DNA of 20,426 nucleotides from RGIG3009 sp045541495 (GCA_045541495.1 JAZQJE010000039.1:1-20426); one strand, 5' to 3'; counted from the stretch's first letter, positions 1 to 7,185 are shown. A program made the numbers and translations. The notes: generated by a model from the sequence alone, not told the origin.

Positions 1-2
1 AT

Positions 3-38
3 AACAAACGGCTCGGATGATCATCCGAGCCGTTTGTT
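3..38. terminator. 36-bp perfect palindrome, likely terminator of the kinase-like gene
   Basis: Bases 3-20 are the exact reverse complement of 21-38, giving an uninterrupted 18-bp GC-rich stem. The outermost base of the palindrome (38) is the last base of the TAA stop of the minus-strand gene ending at 38. On the minus strand the stem is followed only by a weak T-containing tail, so it may be a weak or bidirectional terminator. A 36-bp palindrome without a loop could alternatively be a protein-binding site, but its position at a gene end favours termination. Confidence 0.65.
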
Positions 39-919
39 TATCGGTAATATAAAGTGGGGTAAAATTCAAAGCAAAAGTTATTTTTTTGTTCCCATTCGGT
101 TACCGTATCCATGGGAAGCGGCAGACCGTCATATGTTTCGATGATACCGCAAGCGGTTATCTGACCGATGCCAAGGCGGTTACACGCCACCACCCATGCA
201 TGGCCGTCCACGATGAGCAAACTGTCGTCGAATTTTGCCAAACGAATGAGGTCGGGAGCGTCTCCGTTTTTGAGTGTTTCTACGCAGGCTTCTACCTGTT
301 CGGGATCGACACAGAGGGATGTGGGGAAAATATTTTTCGGGGAGACCACAACGGTTTTTTCGCCTTGATCGGCATAGAACTTTTCGCAGTGTTCCATGAT
401 GATGGCGGCAACCTCTTCGGGAGTGAGGGTGGAGGTGTCCAAGATCAGATCGTAATTGGCATAATCCAACATAGAAACGTGATAGATCATCTCATACCGT
501 TCCGCTTCGGAGCGCCGACGGGCGATGAGTTCTTCCATGGCCTCTTCTTTGCTGGTGTAGGTTTCTTCCGCTTGGCCCACACGGTTAAAAAAGACCCGTT
601 TGGCGGCAATAGACGGACGCACCAACAAATGAACGCGAAAGGCTTTCGGCACAAAATGCCACGCCATGCGGGAATCGAAGATCACGTTTGCCCCGTCGTT
701 TTCCGCGGCAAATTCTACCGTCCTGCTGTCGATATAATGGTCCAGCGAAAAATCCTCTTTGGCTTTCTCGTTGAGTTGCAACACGCTGATGCCCAATTCG
801 TTGGCCCGTTCCCGCAAAATACGGCCGGTATTGAACACCGAAAACCCGTGTTGCTCCTGTAAAATATGGCAAACGGCGCTTTTGCCGCTTCCCAATTGTC
901 CGTTGATGGTAATAAACAT
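38..919 (-). CDS. Cytidylate-kinase-like P-loop kinase fused to a C-terminal ParB-like domain
   Basis: A 293-residue cytosolic protein. Residues 7-14 (GQLGSGKS) form a Walker A P-loop right after the first beta strand, as in nucleoside monophosphate kinases. The segment to about residue 185, with an Arg-rich lid-like stretch (ELIARRRSEAERY), fits the cytidylate-kinase-like family. From about residue 190 the protein changes to a pattern typical of the ParB/sulfiredoxin-like fold: an N-terminal strand with a Pro, an alternating helix with Lys-Asn-Gly-Asp, and a VDGHAWVVACNRLG stretch matching the DGHHR-type core of that fold. The start at 919 is supported by a GAGGGGG ribosome binding site just upstream. 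It has its own promoter (946-973) and is divergent from the deacetylase gene. The substrate is unknown: 'kinase-like' is solid, CMP specificity is not shown. The ParB-like assignment rests on pattern only. A role in phosphorylating a nucleotide or small molecule is inference. Confidence 0.8.
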   Translation of the reverse strand: MFITINGQLGSGKSAVCHILQEQHGFSVFNTGRILRERANELGISVLQLNEKAKEDFSLDHYIDSRTVEFAAENDGANVIFDSRMAWHFVPKAFRVHLLVRPSIAAKRVFFNRVGQAEETYTSKEEAMEELIARRRSEAERYEMIYHVSMLDYANYDLILDTSTLTPEEVAAIIMEHCEKFYADQGEKTVVVSPKNIFPTSLCVDPEQVEACVETLKNGDAPDLIRLAKFDDSLLIVDGHAWVVACNRLGIGQITACGIIETYDGLPLPMDTVTEWEQKNNFCFEFYPTLYYR

Positions 920-945
920 GGACGTGCCCCCTCACTGTTGCCCTT

Positions 946-973
946 ATTATACTACTTTTTTTTCGATAGTCAA
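946..973 (-). promoter_or_regulatory. sigma-A-type promoter for the kinase-like gene
   Basis: On the minus strand, TTGACT (968-973) and a consensus TATAAT (946-951) are separated by 16 bp. The -10 lies 27 bases upstream of the start codon, leaving a short 5' leader that contains the ribosome binding site. Confidence 0.75.
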
Positions 974-991
974 TCCAAAGACGAAAACGTC

Positions 992-1021
992 TTGTATTTT
1001 TCGGTGAGGTTGTGGTATGAT
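992..1021 (+). promoter_or_regulatory. probable sigma-A promoter for the deacetylase gene
   Basis: TTGTAT (992-997) and TATGAT (1016-1021) are separated by 18 bp and lie 25 bases upstream of the ATG at 1046. Both boxes deviate from consensus, so this is a moderate call. Confidence 0.5.
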
Positions 1022-1045
1022 GAAACACAAAGATGGGGTGAGAAC

Positions 1046-2383
1046 ATGAAACGGTTATGGAGCGTGTTAGCGGTACTTATTCTCCTGTTGATTCAAGGGG
1101 CGGTGTTGCCCGCGGCGGCGCAAACAGGGGAGTTGGCGGTTGCGGTCGACGGCGGCCATCGTCGGCTGACAGACGGCTCTTTTGCCACTTACGAACAAGT
1201 GAAAAATACGCTCACCGTCATTGCTGACCGTCCCATACAGGGGTTATATCTGCTGTTTTGGCAAGATACCGCCGCTTTTACCGTTACCAACGGCGAAAAC
1301 ACCCTGCGGTTTGAAGAAGACTTCTTGCAGTATTACGCCGATGTTGCCCAGCTGAATGCTCCTCAACTGACGATCACCTTTGAAGAATCGGCGGTGATCA
1401 GTGAGATTCGCGCATTCGGTGAAGGACCGTTACCTGACGATGTTCACGACTGGAATGCCCCTCACGATAAGGCGGATCTGTTGCTTTTATCCACCCATGC
1501 CGACGATGAGCAGTTGTTTTTTGCCGGTGTGATGCCTTATTACGCGGGTGAAAAAGGATTGCGGGTACAGGTGGCGTATTTTACCAATCATAGGGCACAG
1601 CCCGTCCGTCAGCAAGAATTGCTGGACGGGTTATGGACGGTGGGAATACGTCATTATCCCGTTATCAGCGCATTTCCCGATGCCTATTCCGAAAGTTACG
1701 ATGGTGCTCTGCGCAATTTTAAAGAAGCAGGATATACGGAAGACGATCTGTTAAGGGTTCAAGTGGAACTGATTCGTCGTTTTGATCCTCTCGTCATCGT
1801 GGGACACGACTTGAAAGGTGAATACGGTCATGGTCAGCATATTGCGAATGCGGTTTTATTGACCCGTGCGGTGGAAGAAGCAGCGCAGGCCACTTGTTTT
1901 GCCGCGTCTGCCGAGCAGTACGGCACTTGGAATACCCCGAAACTGTATCTTCATCTATATGAAGAAAATGCCCTCACCATGAATTGGGATGTGCCGTTGA
2001 CACGATTCGACGGCAAGACCGCGTTCCAAGTGTCCCAAGAGGGTTTTCAATGCCACGATTCGCAACAATACACCTGGTTTCGCCGTTGGCTCAACGGTAA
2101 CGATGGCAGCAATACCACCGCCGCGTCTATTGCCACCTATTCGCCTTGCGAATACGGACTGTACCGTTCCATGGTAGGGCTGGACGAAGAAAAGAACGAT
2201 TTTTTTGAACATTTGCTCACCTATGACGAGCAGGCGGCGTGGGAACAAAACCGACAACCGGCGGATACCGTTCCCGATCAAGATTCCGTGGAAGAACATC
2301 CCGCTTTCCCTGTGACGGAAGGGATCGCCCTGTTGGCGGCGGCCGCGGTGACGGGTATCTTTTTTATCTGTAAAAAACGGTAA
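1046..2383 (+). CDS. Secreted, membrane-anchored PIG-L (LmbE-like) family deacetylase
   Basis: A 445-residue protein. The ATG at 1046 is chosen over an upstream in-frame start because GGGGTGAG lies at the right distance and the protein then begins with a clean signal sequence (KR, then a Leu-rich core ending AAA around residue 25). Residues about 26-130 look like an all-beta accessory region. The catalytic domain carries HADDE at 151-155, the PIG-L/LmbE zinc and catalytic Asp motif, and GHGQH with His262 and His265, the partner metal-binding region. The C terminus has a single hydrophobic helix followed by KKR, so the enzyme is probably tethered on the outer face of the membrane. Family members remove N-acetyl groups from amino sugars such as GlcNAc, so a cell-wall or glycan substrate is plausible but inferred. 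It ends at a terminator shared with the convergent ABC gene. Confidence 0.85.
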   Translation: MKRLWSVLAVLILLLIQGAVLPAAAQTGELAVAVDGGHRRLTDGSFATYEQVKNTLTVIADRPIQGLYLLFWQDTAAFTVTNGENTLRFEEDFLQYYADVAQLNAPQLTITFEESAVISEIRAFGEGPLPDDVHDWNAPHDKADLLLLSTHADDEQLFFAGVMPYYAGEKGLRVQVAYFTNHRAQPVRQQELLDGLWTVGIRHYPVISAFPDAYSESYDGALRNFKEAGYTEDDLLRVQVELIRRFDPLVIVGHDLKGEYGHGQHIANAVLLTRAVEEAAQATCFAASAEQYGTWNTPKLYLHLYEENALTMNWDVPLTRFDGKTAFQVSQEGFQCHDSQQYTWFRRWLNGNDGSNTTAASIATYSPCEYGLYRSMVGLDEEKNDFFEHLLTYDEQAAWEQNRQPADTVPDQDSVEEHPAFPVTEGIALLAAAAVTGIFFICKKR

Positions 2384-2387
2384 CAAG

Positions 2388-2415
2388 AAACGCACTGTGC
2401 TCGCACAGTGCGTTT
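2388..2415. terminator. Bidirectional terminator between convergent genes
   Basis: A perfect 13-bp stem (2388-2400 with 2403-2415) encloses a 2-nt loop, with A-rich and T-rich edges on either side. It lies between the stop of the deacetylase gene (2383) and the stop of the minus-strand ABC gene (2420), so it can serve both. Confidence 0.8.
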
Positions 2416-2419
2416 TCTG

Positions 2420-4303
2420 TTAGGTTACGGAGCGATTTGCTTTTTCGTTTTCGTAATCGATGACACGGCGGAACTGGGTCTCATACAACGCGCGGTATCC
2501 GTTGCTGATCTCCAACAACTTATCGTGGGTGCCTGTTTGGGCGATGACACCGTTTTCCAACAGTAAAATACTATCTGCCGCCATGACGGTGGATAAGCGG
2601 TGGGCGATGACAAGGCAGGTGCGCCCTTGCATGACCCGATCTAAAGCGGATTGGATGAGGGTTTCCGACAGGGAATCCAGCGACGAGGTAGCTTCATCCA
2701 AAATGAGGATCCGGGGATCTTTCAAGATCACGCGGGCAATGGATACCCGTTGCTTTTCGCCGCCGGACAGTTTTAGGCCTCGGTTACCTACCACGGTCTC
2801 CCATTGGTTGGGTAATCCTTGAATAAACTCGTAGATGTTGGCCACTTTACAGGCGTGTTCGATCTCCTCCATAGTCGCATCGGGTTTGGCGTATTGTAGA
2901 TTTTTGAGGATCGTACCGTTAAACAGATAGGTATCCTGTGTGACGATACCGATATGGGTACGCAGATGGGAAAGACGGAAATCCCGTACATCTGTACCCG
3001 CCACTTTCACACAACCGTCGGTTACGTCGTACAGGCGAGGGATCAAGCCGATGATGGTGGATTTGCCCGCACCCGATGCTCCCACGATAGCGTATGTTTT
3101 GCCGGCGGGAACGGTGAAATTCACGCCCCGCAACACCTGCTTGGACGGGTCGTAGGCGAACTGTACGTTGCAGAAGTCTACCGTACAGTCGGTCATATCG
3201 GGTGTTTGGGGATTGGCGGGATCTTCGATCTCCACGGGACGGTCCAGATATTCAAATACGCGGGTGAACAATGCCAACGAACGAGTGAAATCCACCTGCA
3301 GATTTAACAGTGATTGTACAGGATGATATAAGCGATTGACCAACGCCACCACTACGGTGATATCACCGACGGTGAGGGCGGTGTCCCATGCTGTGATGAT
3401 CAACAGGCCGCCCGCAAAATAGATGAGCAAGGGTGCAAGTTGCATCAGCATCCCCATCATCATGTGAAACCACGTGCCCGCCCGTTGTTCTCTGATGGTG
3501 ATCTTGGTAACGTCGTTGTTGATGGTTTTAAACCGATCGAATTCCACAGGTTCTTTGGTGAATAGTTTGACCAGCATGGAACCGCTAACCGATAACGTTT
3601 CATTGACGTGTTGGTTTAATTCGTCGTGTTTTTGTTGAGCTTCGCTTGCCAAGCCCCACCGCCGCCTACCCACCGAACGGGCGGGAAACACCATCAGCGG
3701 CAAGACCAGCAATCCCACGATCGCCAAGCGCCAATCGGTATAAAATAAGTAAAACACCGAAAAACTTACCGTTAATATGTTGCTGACCAGCGAGACAAGT
3801 GTACCCGATATCACGGAACTGACCCCGTTGATATCGCTGTTCATGCGGGTAATGATATCGCCTTGTTTTTCATTGGTAAAAAACGAATGGGACATGTGTT
3901 GCAGATGATCGTACATCTGGTTGCGCAGATCGTAAATGATCTTTTGCGAGATCCACGAGTTGATGTACCGTTCCAAAACGGTGATGATCTGGGAAACTGC
4001 CAACACGAGAAATGCTAAACTTACCAGTTGAATCAGGGTGGATAAGCGGGGATCCTCAGTCACCAGCGAGTCCACGATACGGCCCGTAATGACTGAGGGG
4101 AACAGCGCCAATACCACCGACACCGCCAATGCCGCAAATACCAACAGGAAATGCCATTTATACGGCTTCATGTACGATAAAATGCGCAGCAACAGTTCTT
4201 TGGTGACTTTGGGACGGTTTTGTTTTTCTTCTTCGGTTAAAAAATGGTGAGGGCCGCGAGGTCCTCTCATGCCGGGGGGTGGTGGTGCGAACGGTGGTGC
4301 CAT
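2420..4303 (-). CDS. ABC exporter half-transporter (permease plus ATPase, MdlB/MsbA-type)
   Basis: A 627-residue fusion of an N-terminal type I exporter membrane domain (about six helices between residues 35 and 310) and a C-terminal ATPase. The ATPase shows Walker A GASGAGKST at 408-416, the signature LSGGEKQR at 512-519, a Walker B ending LDEATSSLD about 15 residues later, and a switch His in LVIAHRLST. An upstream in-frame ATG at 4330 exists, but AGGAGG at 4313-4318 sits 9 nt before the ATG at 4303, so I place the start there. The N terminus is unusually rich in Pro and Gly (MAPPFAPPPPGMRGPRGP). One gene encodes one half-transporter and no partner is adjacent, so a homodimer is expected. 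The substrate is unknown; lipids, drugs or peptides are all possible for this family. A 9-bp inverted repeat at 4333-4360 may be its operator. Confidence 0.92.
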   Translation of the reverse strand: MAPPFAPPPPGMRGPRGPHHFLTEEEKQNRPKVTKELLLRILSYMKPYKWHFLLVFAALAVSVVLALFPSVITGRIVDSLVTEDPRLSTLIQLVSLAFLVLAVSQIITVLERYINSWISQKIIYDLRNQMYDHLQHMSHSFFTNEKQGDIITRMNSDINGVSSVISGTLVSLVSNILTVSFSVFYLFYTDWRLAIVGLLVLPLMVFPARSVGRRRWGLASEAQQKHDELNQHVNETLSVSGSMLVKLFTKEPVEFDRFKTINNDVTKITIREQRAGTWFHMMMGMLMQLAPLLIYFAGGLLIITAWDTALTVGDITVVVALVNRLYHPVQSLLNLQVDFTRSLALFTRVFEYLDRPVEIEDPANPQTPDMTDCTVDFCNVQFAYDPSKQVLRGVNFTVPAGKTYAIVGASGAGKSTIIGLIPRLYDVTDGCVKVAGTDVRDFRLSHLRTHIGIVTQDTYLFNGTILKNLQYAKPDATMEEIEHACKVANIYEFIQGLPNQWETVVGNRGLKLSGGEKQRVSIARVILKDPRILILDEATSSLDSLSETLIQSALDRVMQGRTCLVIAHRLSTVMAADSILLLENGVIAQTGTHDKLLEISNGYRALYETQFRRVIDYENEKANRSVT

Positions 4304-4332
4304 GGATACATCCCTCCTGTTTACTACCATAG

Positions 4333-4360
4333 TTTACCACAGTTAAGGGTATGTGGTAAA
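4333..4360. promoter_or_regulatory. Inverted repeat TTTACCACA-N10-TGTGGTAAA, candidate operator
   Basis: Bases 4333-4341 and 4352-4360 are perfect inverted copies separated by 10 bases, so equivalent points are 19 bp apart, about two helical turns. The site lies 29 bases upstream of the exporter ATG and 39 bases upstream of the -35 box of the divergent fucosidase promoter. The spacing and symmetry suit a dimeric transcription factor. No regulator gene is adjacent, so the protein is unknown. Confidence 0.5.
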
Positions 4361-4398
4361 GAGTTTAACGATTTGTAAACAAAATTTTTTGAAGAAGA

Positions 4399-4427
4399 TT
4401 GCCAATGTTGCCCAAATCTTATATAAT
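4399..4427 (+). promoter_or_regulatory. sigma-A promoter for the fucosidase gene
   Basis: TTGCCA (4399-4404) and a perfect TATAAT (4422-4427) are separated by 17 bp. A strong AGAGGAGG ribosome binding site follows at 4444-4451, before the ATG at 4459. Confidence 0.8.
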
Positions 4428-4458
4428 ACAGGTGTAGGATTGCAGAGGAGGAATTTTT

Positions 4459-5760
4459 ATGTCCGGTTATCAACGAAGACCGTCACCCGGGAATACGGAG
4501 TGGTTTGTTCACGATCGGTTCGGTATGTTTATCCATTTCGGGTTATACGCGGCGCCTGCTCGCCACGAATGGTTGCAGTGTCGTGAAACCATACAACCGG
4601 AAGACTATCAAAAATATTTTGATCACTTTAACCCCGACCTGTTTGATGCCAAAGAATGGGCGCACAAGGCGAAAGCGGCGGGCATGAAATACGCCGTGCT
4701 CACCACCAAACATCACGAGGGTTTCTGTTTGTTTGATTCCAAGTTTACGGACTATAAGATTACCAACACCGCTTTTGGCCGCGATCTGGTGAAAGAGTAT
4801 GTGGAAGCGTTCCGTGCCGAGGGTTTAAAAGTGGGGTTTTACTACTCACTTTTGGATTGGCATCATCCCCAGTTTACCATCGATCGGTATCATCCTTTGC
4901 GCATTCGTCCCGATGCCGAGGCCATCAGCGCCGAGCGGGATATGACCATCTATGCCGAGTACATGCGCGATCAAGTGGAAGAGTTGCTGACGAACTACGG
5001 TAAGATTGATATTTTGTGGTTTGATTTTTCCTACAAACACGATGAGTCTTATCCGGGTTCACAACCGTGGATGAAAGGCAAAGGTAAAGAGGACTGGGAG
5101 TCGGAAAAACTCATTGCTCTTGCCCGCCGCTTACAACCCGAGATCATCATTGATAACCGTGCCGACATGGAACAGGATCTGTGGACTCCCGAACAATTCC
5201 AAATGGAAGAGTGGGTCAAACACCATGAAACGGGCGAATTGGTTACCTGGGAAGCTTGTCAAACTTTTTCGGGGTCGTGGGGATACTACCGCGATGAATA
5301 CACGTGGAAATCTCCCGAACAACTGGTGGCCATGCTCATTAAAACGGTATCGTTGGGCGGCAATCTGTTGATGAATGTGGGCCCCACCGCCCGCGGCTGT
5401 TTCGATTACCGCGCTGATGCGGCACTGGAAGCCTACGGCGAATGGATGAAATACAACGGCCGTTCCATCTACGGGTGCACGATGGCCCAGCCCGAATTTG
5501 AAACTCCCAACGGTTGTCGTTTGACCCAAAGCGAAGACGGCAAGCGGTTGTATATCCATCTGTTGGAATATCCCTATCAGACCTTACAGATGCCGTGTTT
5601 GGCGGGTAAGATCGAATATGCCCAGTTCCTGCACGATGCCAGTGAGGTGGTGTTTAAAGAGACCGCCAAACTGGTGGGGGACAGTATGGCGAACACGTTC
5701 TTGCTACCCACTGTCAAACCTCATACCCTCGTTCCCGTCATTGAAGTGTTTTTGAAATAA
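4459..5760 (+). CDS. Alpha-L-fucosidase, glycoside hydrolase family 29
   Basis: A 433-residue protein that hydrolyses terminal alpha-L-fucosyl residues. The N terminus has the GH29 signature WFVHDRFGMFIHFGLYA, followed by the conserved KYAVLTTKHHEGFCLFDS stretch (His-His-Glu fucose pocket). The ILWFDF segment at 185-190 places the expected retaining nucleophile at Asp189. NLLMNVGPTARG marks the end of the barrel, and a short beta-rich C-terminal domain of about 75 residues follows. There is no signal peptide, so it probably acts in the cytosol on imported fucosylated oligosaccharides from host mucin or milk-type glycans (inference). The start is fixed by AGAGGAGG 7 nt upstream and by a strong promoter at 4399-4427. 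No fucose utilisation genes are adjacent. Its 3' end is abutted by an IS200-type remnant, whose hairpins may now serve as its terminator. Confidence 0.93.
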   Translation: MSGYQRRPSPGNTEWFVHDRFGMFIHFGLYAAPARHEWLQCRETIQPEDYQKYFDHFNPDLFDAKEWAHKAKAAGMKYAVLTTKHHEGFCLFDSKFTDYKITNTAFGRDLVKEYVEAFRAEGLKVGFYYSLLDWHHPQFTIDRYHPLRIRPDAEAISAERDMTIYAEYMRDQVEELLTNYGKIDILWFDFSYKHDESYPGSQPWMKGKGKEDWESEKLIALARRLQPEIIIDNRADMEQDLWTPEQFQMEEWVKHHETGELVTWEACQTFSGSWGYYRDEYTWKSPEQLVAMLIKTVSLGGNLLMNVGPTARGCFDYRADAALEAYGEWMKYNGRSIYGCTMAQPEFETPNGCRLTQSEDGKRLYIHLLEYPYQTLQMPCLAGKIEYAQFLHDASEVVFKETAKLVGDSMANTFLLPTVKPHTLVPVIEVFLK

Positions 5761-5810
5761 ATCATAACCACCAGTAAACTGGTGGTTTGCACAGCCCCTA
5801 GAAGGGGCTT

Positions 5811-5939
5811 TTACAGGCGTAACCCCCGCAACTGTCCATATATTTCTTTTCGTCGGTATTTGGGCACAAAAACTACATGATATTGGCATCTGTATCTTGA
5901 ATGGGCTGTGTGCTTAACTTCATTGTTCGTTTTCTTCAT
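5811..5939 (-). pseudogene. tnpA: tnpA remnant, IS200-type Y1 transposase N terminus
   Basis: On the minus strand an ATG at 5939 opens a 42-codon frame ending in TAA at 5811. Residues 13-38 read HSRYRCQYHVVFVPKYRRKE and onward, the conserved N-terminal block of IS200 TnpA (YHVVFVPKYRRK). After residue 38 homology stops and four unrelated codons lead to a stop, marking the internal deletion. The HUH motif and the catalytic Tyr of the roughly 140-residue family are absent, so it cannot be active. GGAGG lies 10 nt upstream of the ATG. Confidence 0.85.
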
Positions 5940-5944
5940 TTGTT

Positions 5945-6013
5945 AAAAACCTCCTTGATACTTTTTGGTAATGCGGTCGCCAAACCATTTACCATTGTAG
6001 CACGGAGGTTTTT
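5945..6013 (-). promoter_or_regulatory. RBS-sequestering stem of the IS200-type tnpA leader
   Basis: On the minus-strand transcript the segment AAAAACCTCC (6013-6004) is a perfect complement of GGAGGTTTTT (5954-5945), which contains the tnpA ribosome binding site. The 49-nt loop holds a further pairing (TGGTAA/TTACCA, 5966-5971 with 5989-5994). IS200 elements are known to repress their transposase by such an upstream stem. Here it survives although the transposase itself is deleted. Confidence 0.7.
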
Positions 6014-6088
6014 CTCATGCTAAAGCTTTTTATCTTCCCCCAGTAGAACCGGGGGTTTATTTCCACGCCTAAAGGCACCAACAAAAAC

Positions 6089-6115
6089 AAGCACCAACCA
6101 ATTTGGTTGGTGCTT
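6089..6115 (-). terminator. Rho-independent terminator of the SGNH hydrolase gene
   Basis: Bases 6089-6101 and 6103-6115 are perfect inverted copies (an 11- to 12-bp stem allowing for a real loop). On the minus strand the stem is followed by TGTTTTTGTT. It begins 5 bases after the stop of the gene ending at 6121. Confidence 0.85.
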
Positions 6116-6120
6116 GCCGG

Positions 6121-6789
6121 TTATAGCCCAAAGGATTCAAAGGCTTTCAGCCACTCCCGTTTGATAAGTTCATGGCCGAAGGGCGTGGGGTGAACACCGT
6201 CGGAAACCCAGTACATAGCGTCTGCCTTTTCGGCGGCAGCATCAAGTTTGTCCTGCAATGTGACAAAGGGCAGACCGTATTTTTCGGCGACGGCTTTTGC
6301 CTTTTCCGCCCGTTTTCTCACTTCGGTACGGAAAGTATTCCACTTATCGGGAATTGTATCCGTATTATCCGTACCGATTCCCCGCATCACATACGGCTCG
6401 AAGATCACGATTTTGATATCGGGCAAGGCCGCTTTCACCTCTCCAATCAGCATGTCGTAAAGGTTACCGAATTTATCGGCATCGACGCCGTTGTGCAGAT
6501 CGAATTCGTGCCATACATCGTTGACACCGATCAACAGACTCATGTAATCGGGTTTGAGGTTGAGAATATCCGTTTTCATGCGGGCATACACATCGACAAT
6601 ACGGTCGCCGCTGACACCGCGGTTAATAAACTTATATTCACCCGGATAGTCATACCCCAGTTGAGCCGCCGCCAATAAAGCGTATCCGTTACCCATATGG
6701 GAAGAGGTCAAATAGGGGCAATCCAAAGATAGCGAGCGATCTCTGCCGCAATCGGTAATGGAATCCCCTTGAAACAAAATGGTTTTCAT
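6121..6789 (-). CDS. SGNH/GDSL-family hydrolase (esterase)
   Basis: A 222-residue single-domain protein with the full set of SGNH blocks. Block I is GDSIT with the nucleophile Ser10, block II has Gly58 in NRGVSG, block III is GVND with Asn90, and block V is DGVHPT with Asp197 and His200. There is no signal peptide, so it is cytosolic. Relatives deacetylate carbohydrates or hydrolyse acyl esters. An acetyl-sugar esterase fits the nearby fucosidase and deacetylase, but the substrate cannot be read from sequence. The start is supported by AGGGGG about 7 nt upstream (6797-6803 region) and a near-consensus promoter at 6822-6850. It is monocistronic, ending at the terminator at 6089-6115. Confidence 0.9.
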   Translation of the reverse strand: MKTILFQGDSITDCGRDRSLSLDCPYLTSSHMGNGYALLAAAQLGYDYPGEYKFINRGVSGDRIVDVYARMKTDILNLKPDYMSLLIGVNDVWHEFDLHNGVDADKFGNLYDMLIGEVKAALPDIKIVIFEPYVMRGIGTDNTDTIPDKWNTFRTEVRKRAEKAKAVAEKYGLPFVTLQDKLDAAAEKADAMYWVSDGVHPTPFGHELIKREWLKAFESFGL

Positions 6790-6821
6790 GCATAATACCC
6801 CCTAAAAGATTGGCTCAGTAC

Positions 6822-6850
6822 ATTGTAACACTTTTAAAAGGGAAATTCAA
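6822..6850 (-). promoter_or_regulatory. sigma-A promoter for the SGNH hydrolase gene
   Basis: On the minus strand TTGAAT (6845-6850) and TACAAT (6822-6827) are separated by 17 bp. The -10 lies 32 bases upstream of the ATG. Confidence 0.75.
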
Positions 6851-6899
6851 CACTTTTCAAAATGTATTTTTAATTTGCGGAGAAAAATAATTTTGGGAC

Positions 6900-6928
6900 T
6901 TGCAAAGTGATGAAAAACAGTGTAGAAT
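6900..6928 (+). promoter_or_regulatory. sigma-A promoter for tRNA-Arg
   Basis: TTGCAA (6900-6905) and TAGAAT (6923-6928) are separated by exactly 17 bp. The -10 is 32 bases before the 5' end of the mature tRNA. Confidence 0.75.
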
Positions 6929-6960
6929 AAGTACTGCCCTTGAAACAGAGGGTAGCATAT

Positions 6961-7037
6961 CCGCCCGTGGCGAAGCTGGATATCGCAGTGGATTCCGATT
7001 CCAAAGGCCGGGGGTTCGAATCCCTCCGGGCGGGCCA
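6961..7037 (+). tRNA. tRNA-Arg, anticodon CCG
   Basis: A 77-nt cloverleaf. The acceptor CCGCCCG (6961-6967) pairs with CGGGCGG (7027-7033), followed by discriminator G and an encoded CCA (7035-7037). D arm GCGA/TCGC is at 6970-6986. The anticodon loop TTCCGAT at 6993-6999 gives CCG at 6995-6997, reading CGG. The T arm is GGGGG/CCCTC with loop TTCGAAT. The top pair of the anticodon stem is a G-A mismatch; the other four pairs form. A terminator follows directly. Confidence 0.93.
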
Positions 7038-7068
7038 AAAATCCTCGTACGATAGTACGGGGATTTTT
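7038..7068 (+). terminator. Rho-independent terminator after tRNA-Arg
   Basis: A 13-bp stem with one G-T wobble (7038-7050 with 7055-7067) and a GATA loop, followed by a T-rich tail. It starts one base after the tRNA CCA. Confidence 0.85.
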
Positions 7069-7156
7069 ACTTTTTCACTATTACCGAAACTTGTCAAGAT
7101 CAGTGGACAGATAAAAGATAAGAGAGAAAAGAAAAGGTGCTTTGCTTCGCAAAGCG

Positions 7157-7185
7157 TTGATTAAAAATAAGAATTATGACATAAT
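7157..7185 (+). promoter_or_regulatory. Promoter upstream of the S23-like remnant
   Basis: TTGATT (7157-7162) and CATAAT (7180-7185) are 17 bp apart, 19 bases upstream of the remnant's ATG. A 7-bp hairpin (GCTTTGC/GCAAAGC, 7139-7155) lies just upstream. Confidence 0.5.

Larger units (their letters stand above)
5763..6061 (-). mobile_element. Internally deleted IS200/IS605-family element (about 300 bp, both ends retained)
   Basis: This fills most of the gene-free stretch 5761-6120. One end carries a perfect 10-bp hairpin (5766-5775 with 5778-5787) and a second hairpin (5793-5799 with 5803-5809). The other end carries a C5/G5 hairpin (6037-6055). Subterminal hairpins instead of terminal inverted repeats are the hallmark of single-strand IS200/IS605 transposition. 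Between them on the minus strand are the tnpA leader, the tnpA ribosome binding site and only the first codons of tnpA. Loss of the centre with both ends kept makes this a MITE-like element that a related TnpA could still move. The exact boundaries are estimates. Confidence 0.8.

Noticed and set aside
866..1045. In-frame extension of the deacetylase gene upstream to 866
   Set aside because: It overlaps the divergent kinase-like gene and promoters, has no RBS at its start, and would bury the signal peptide; the ATG at 1046 has a good RBS.
6847..7097. Minus-strand open frames over tRNA-Arg
   Set aside because: They read through the tRNA gene, its promoter and terminator; such frames are a familiar misannotation of tRNA loci.
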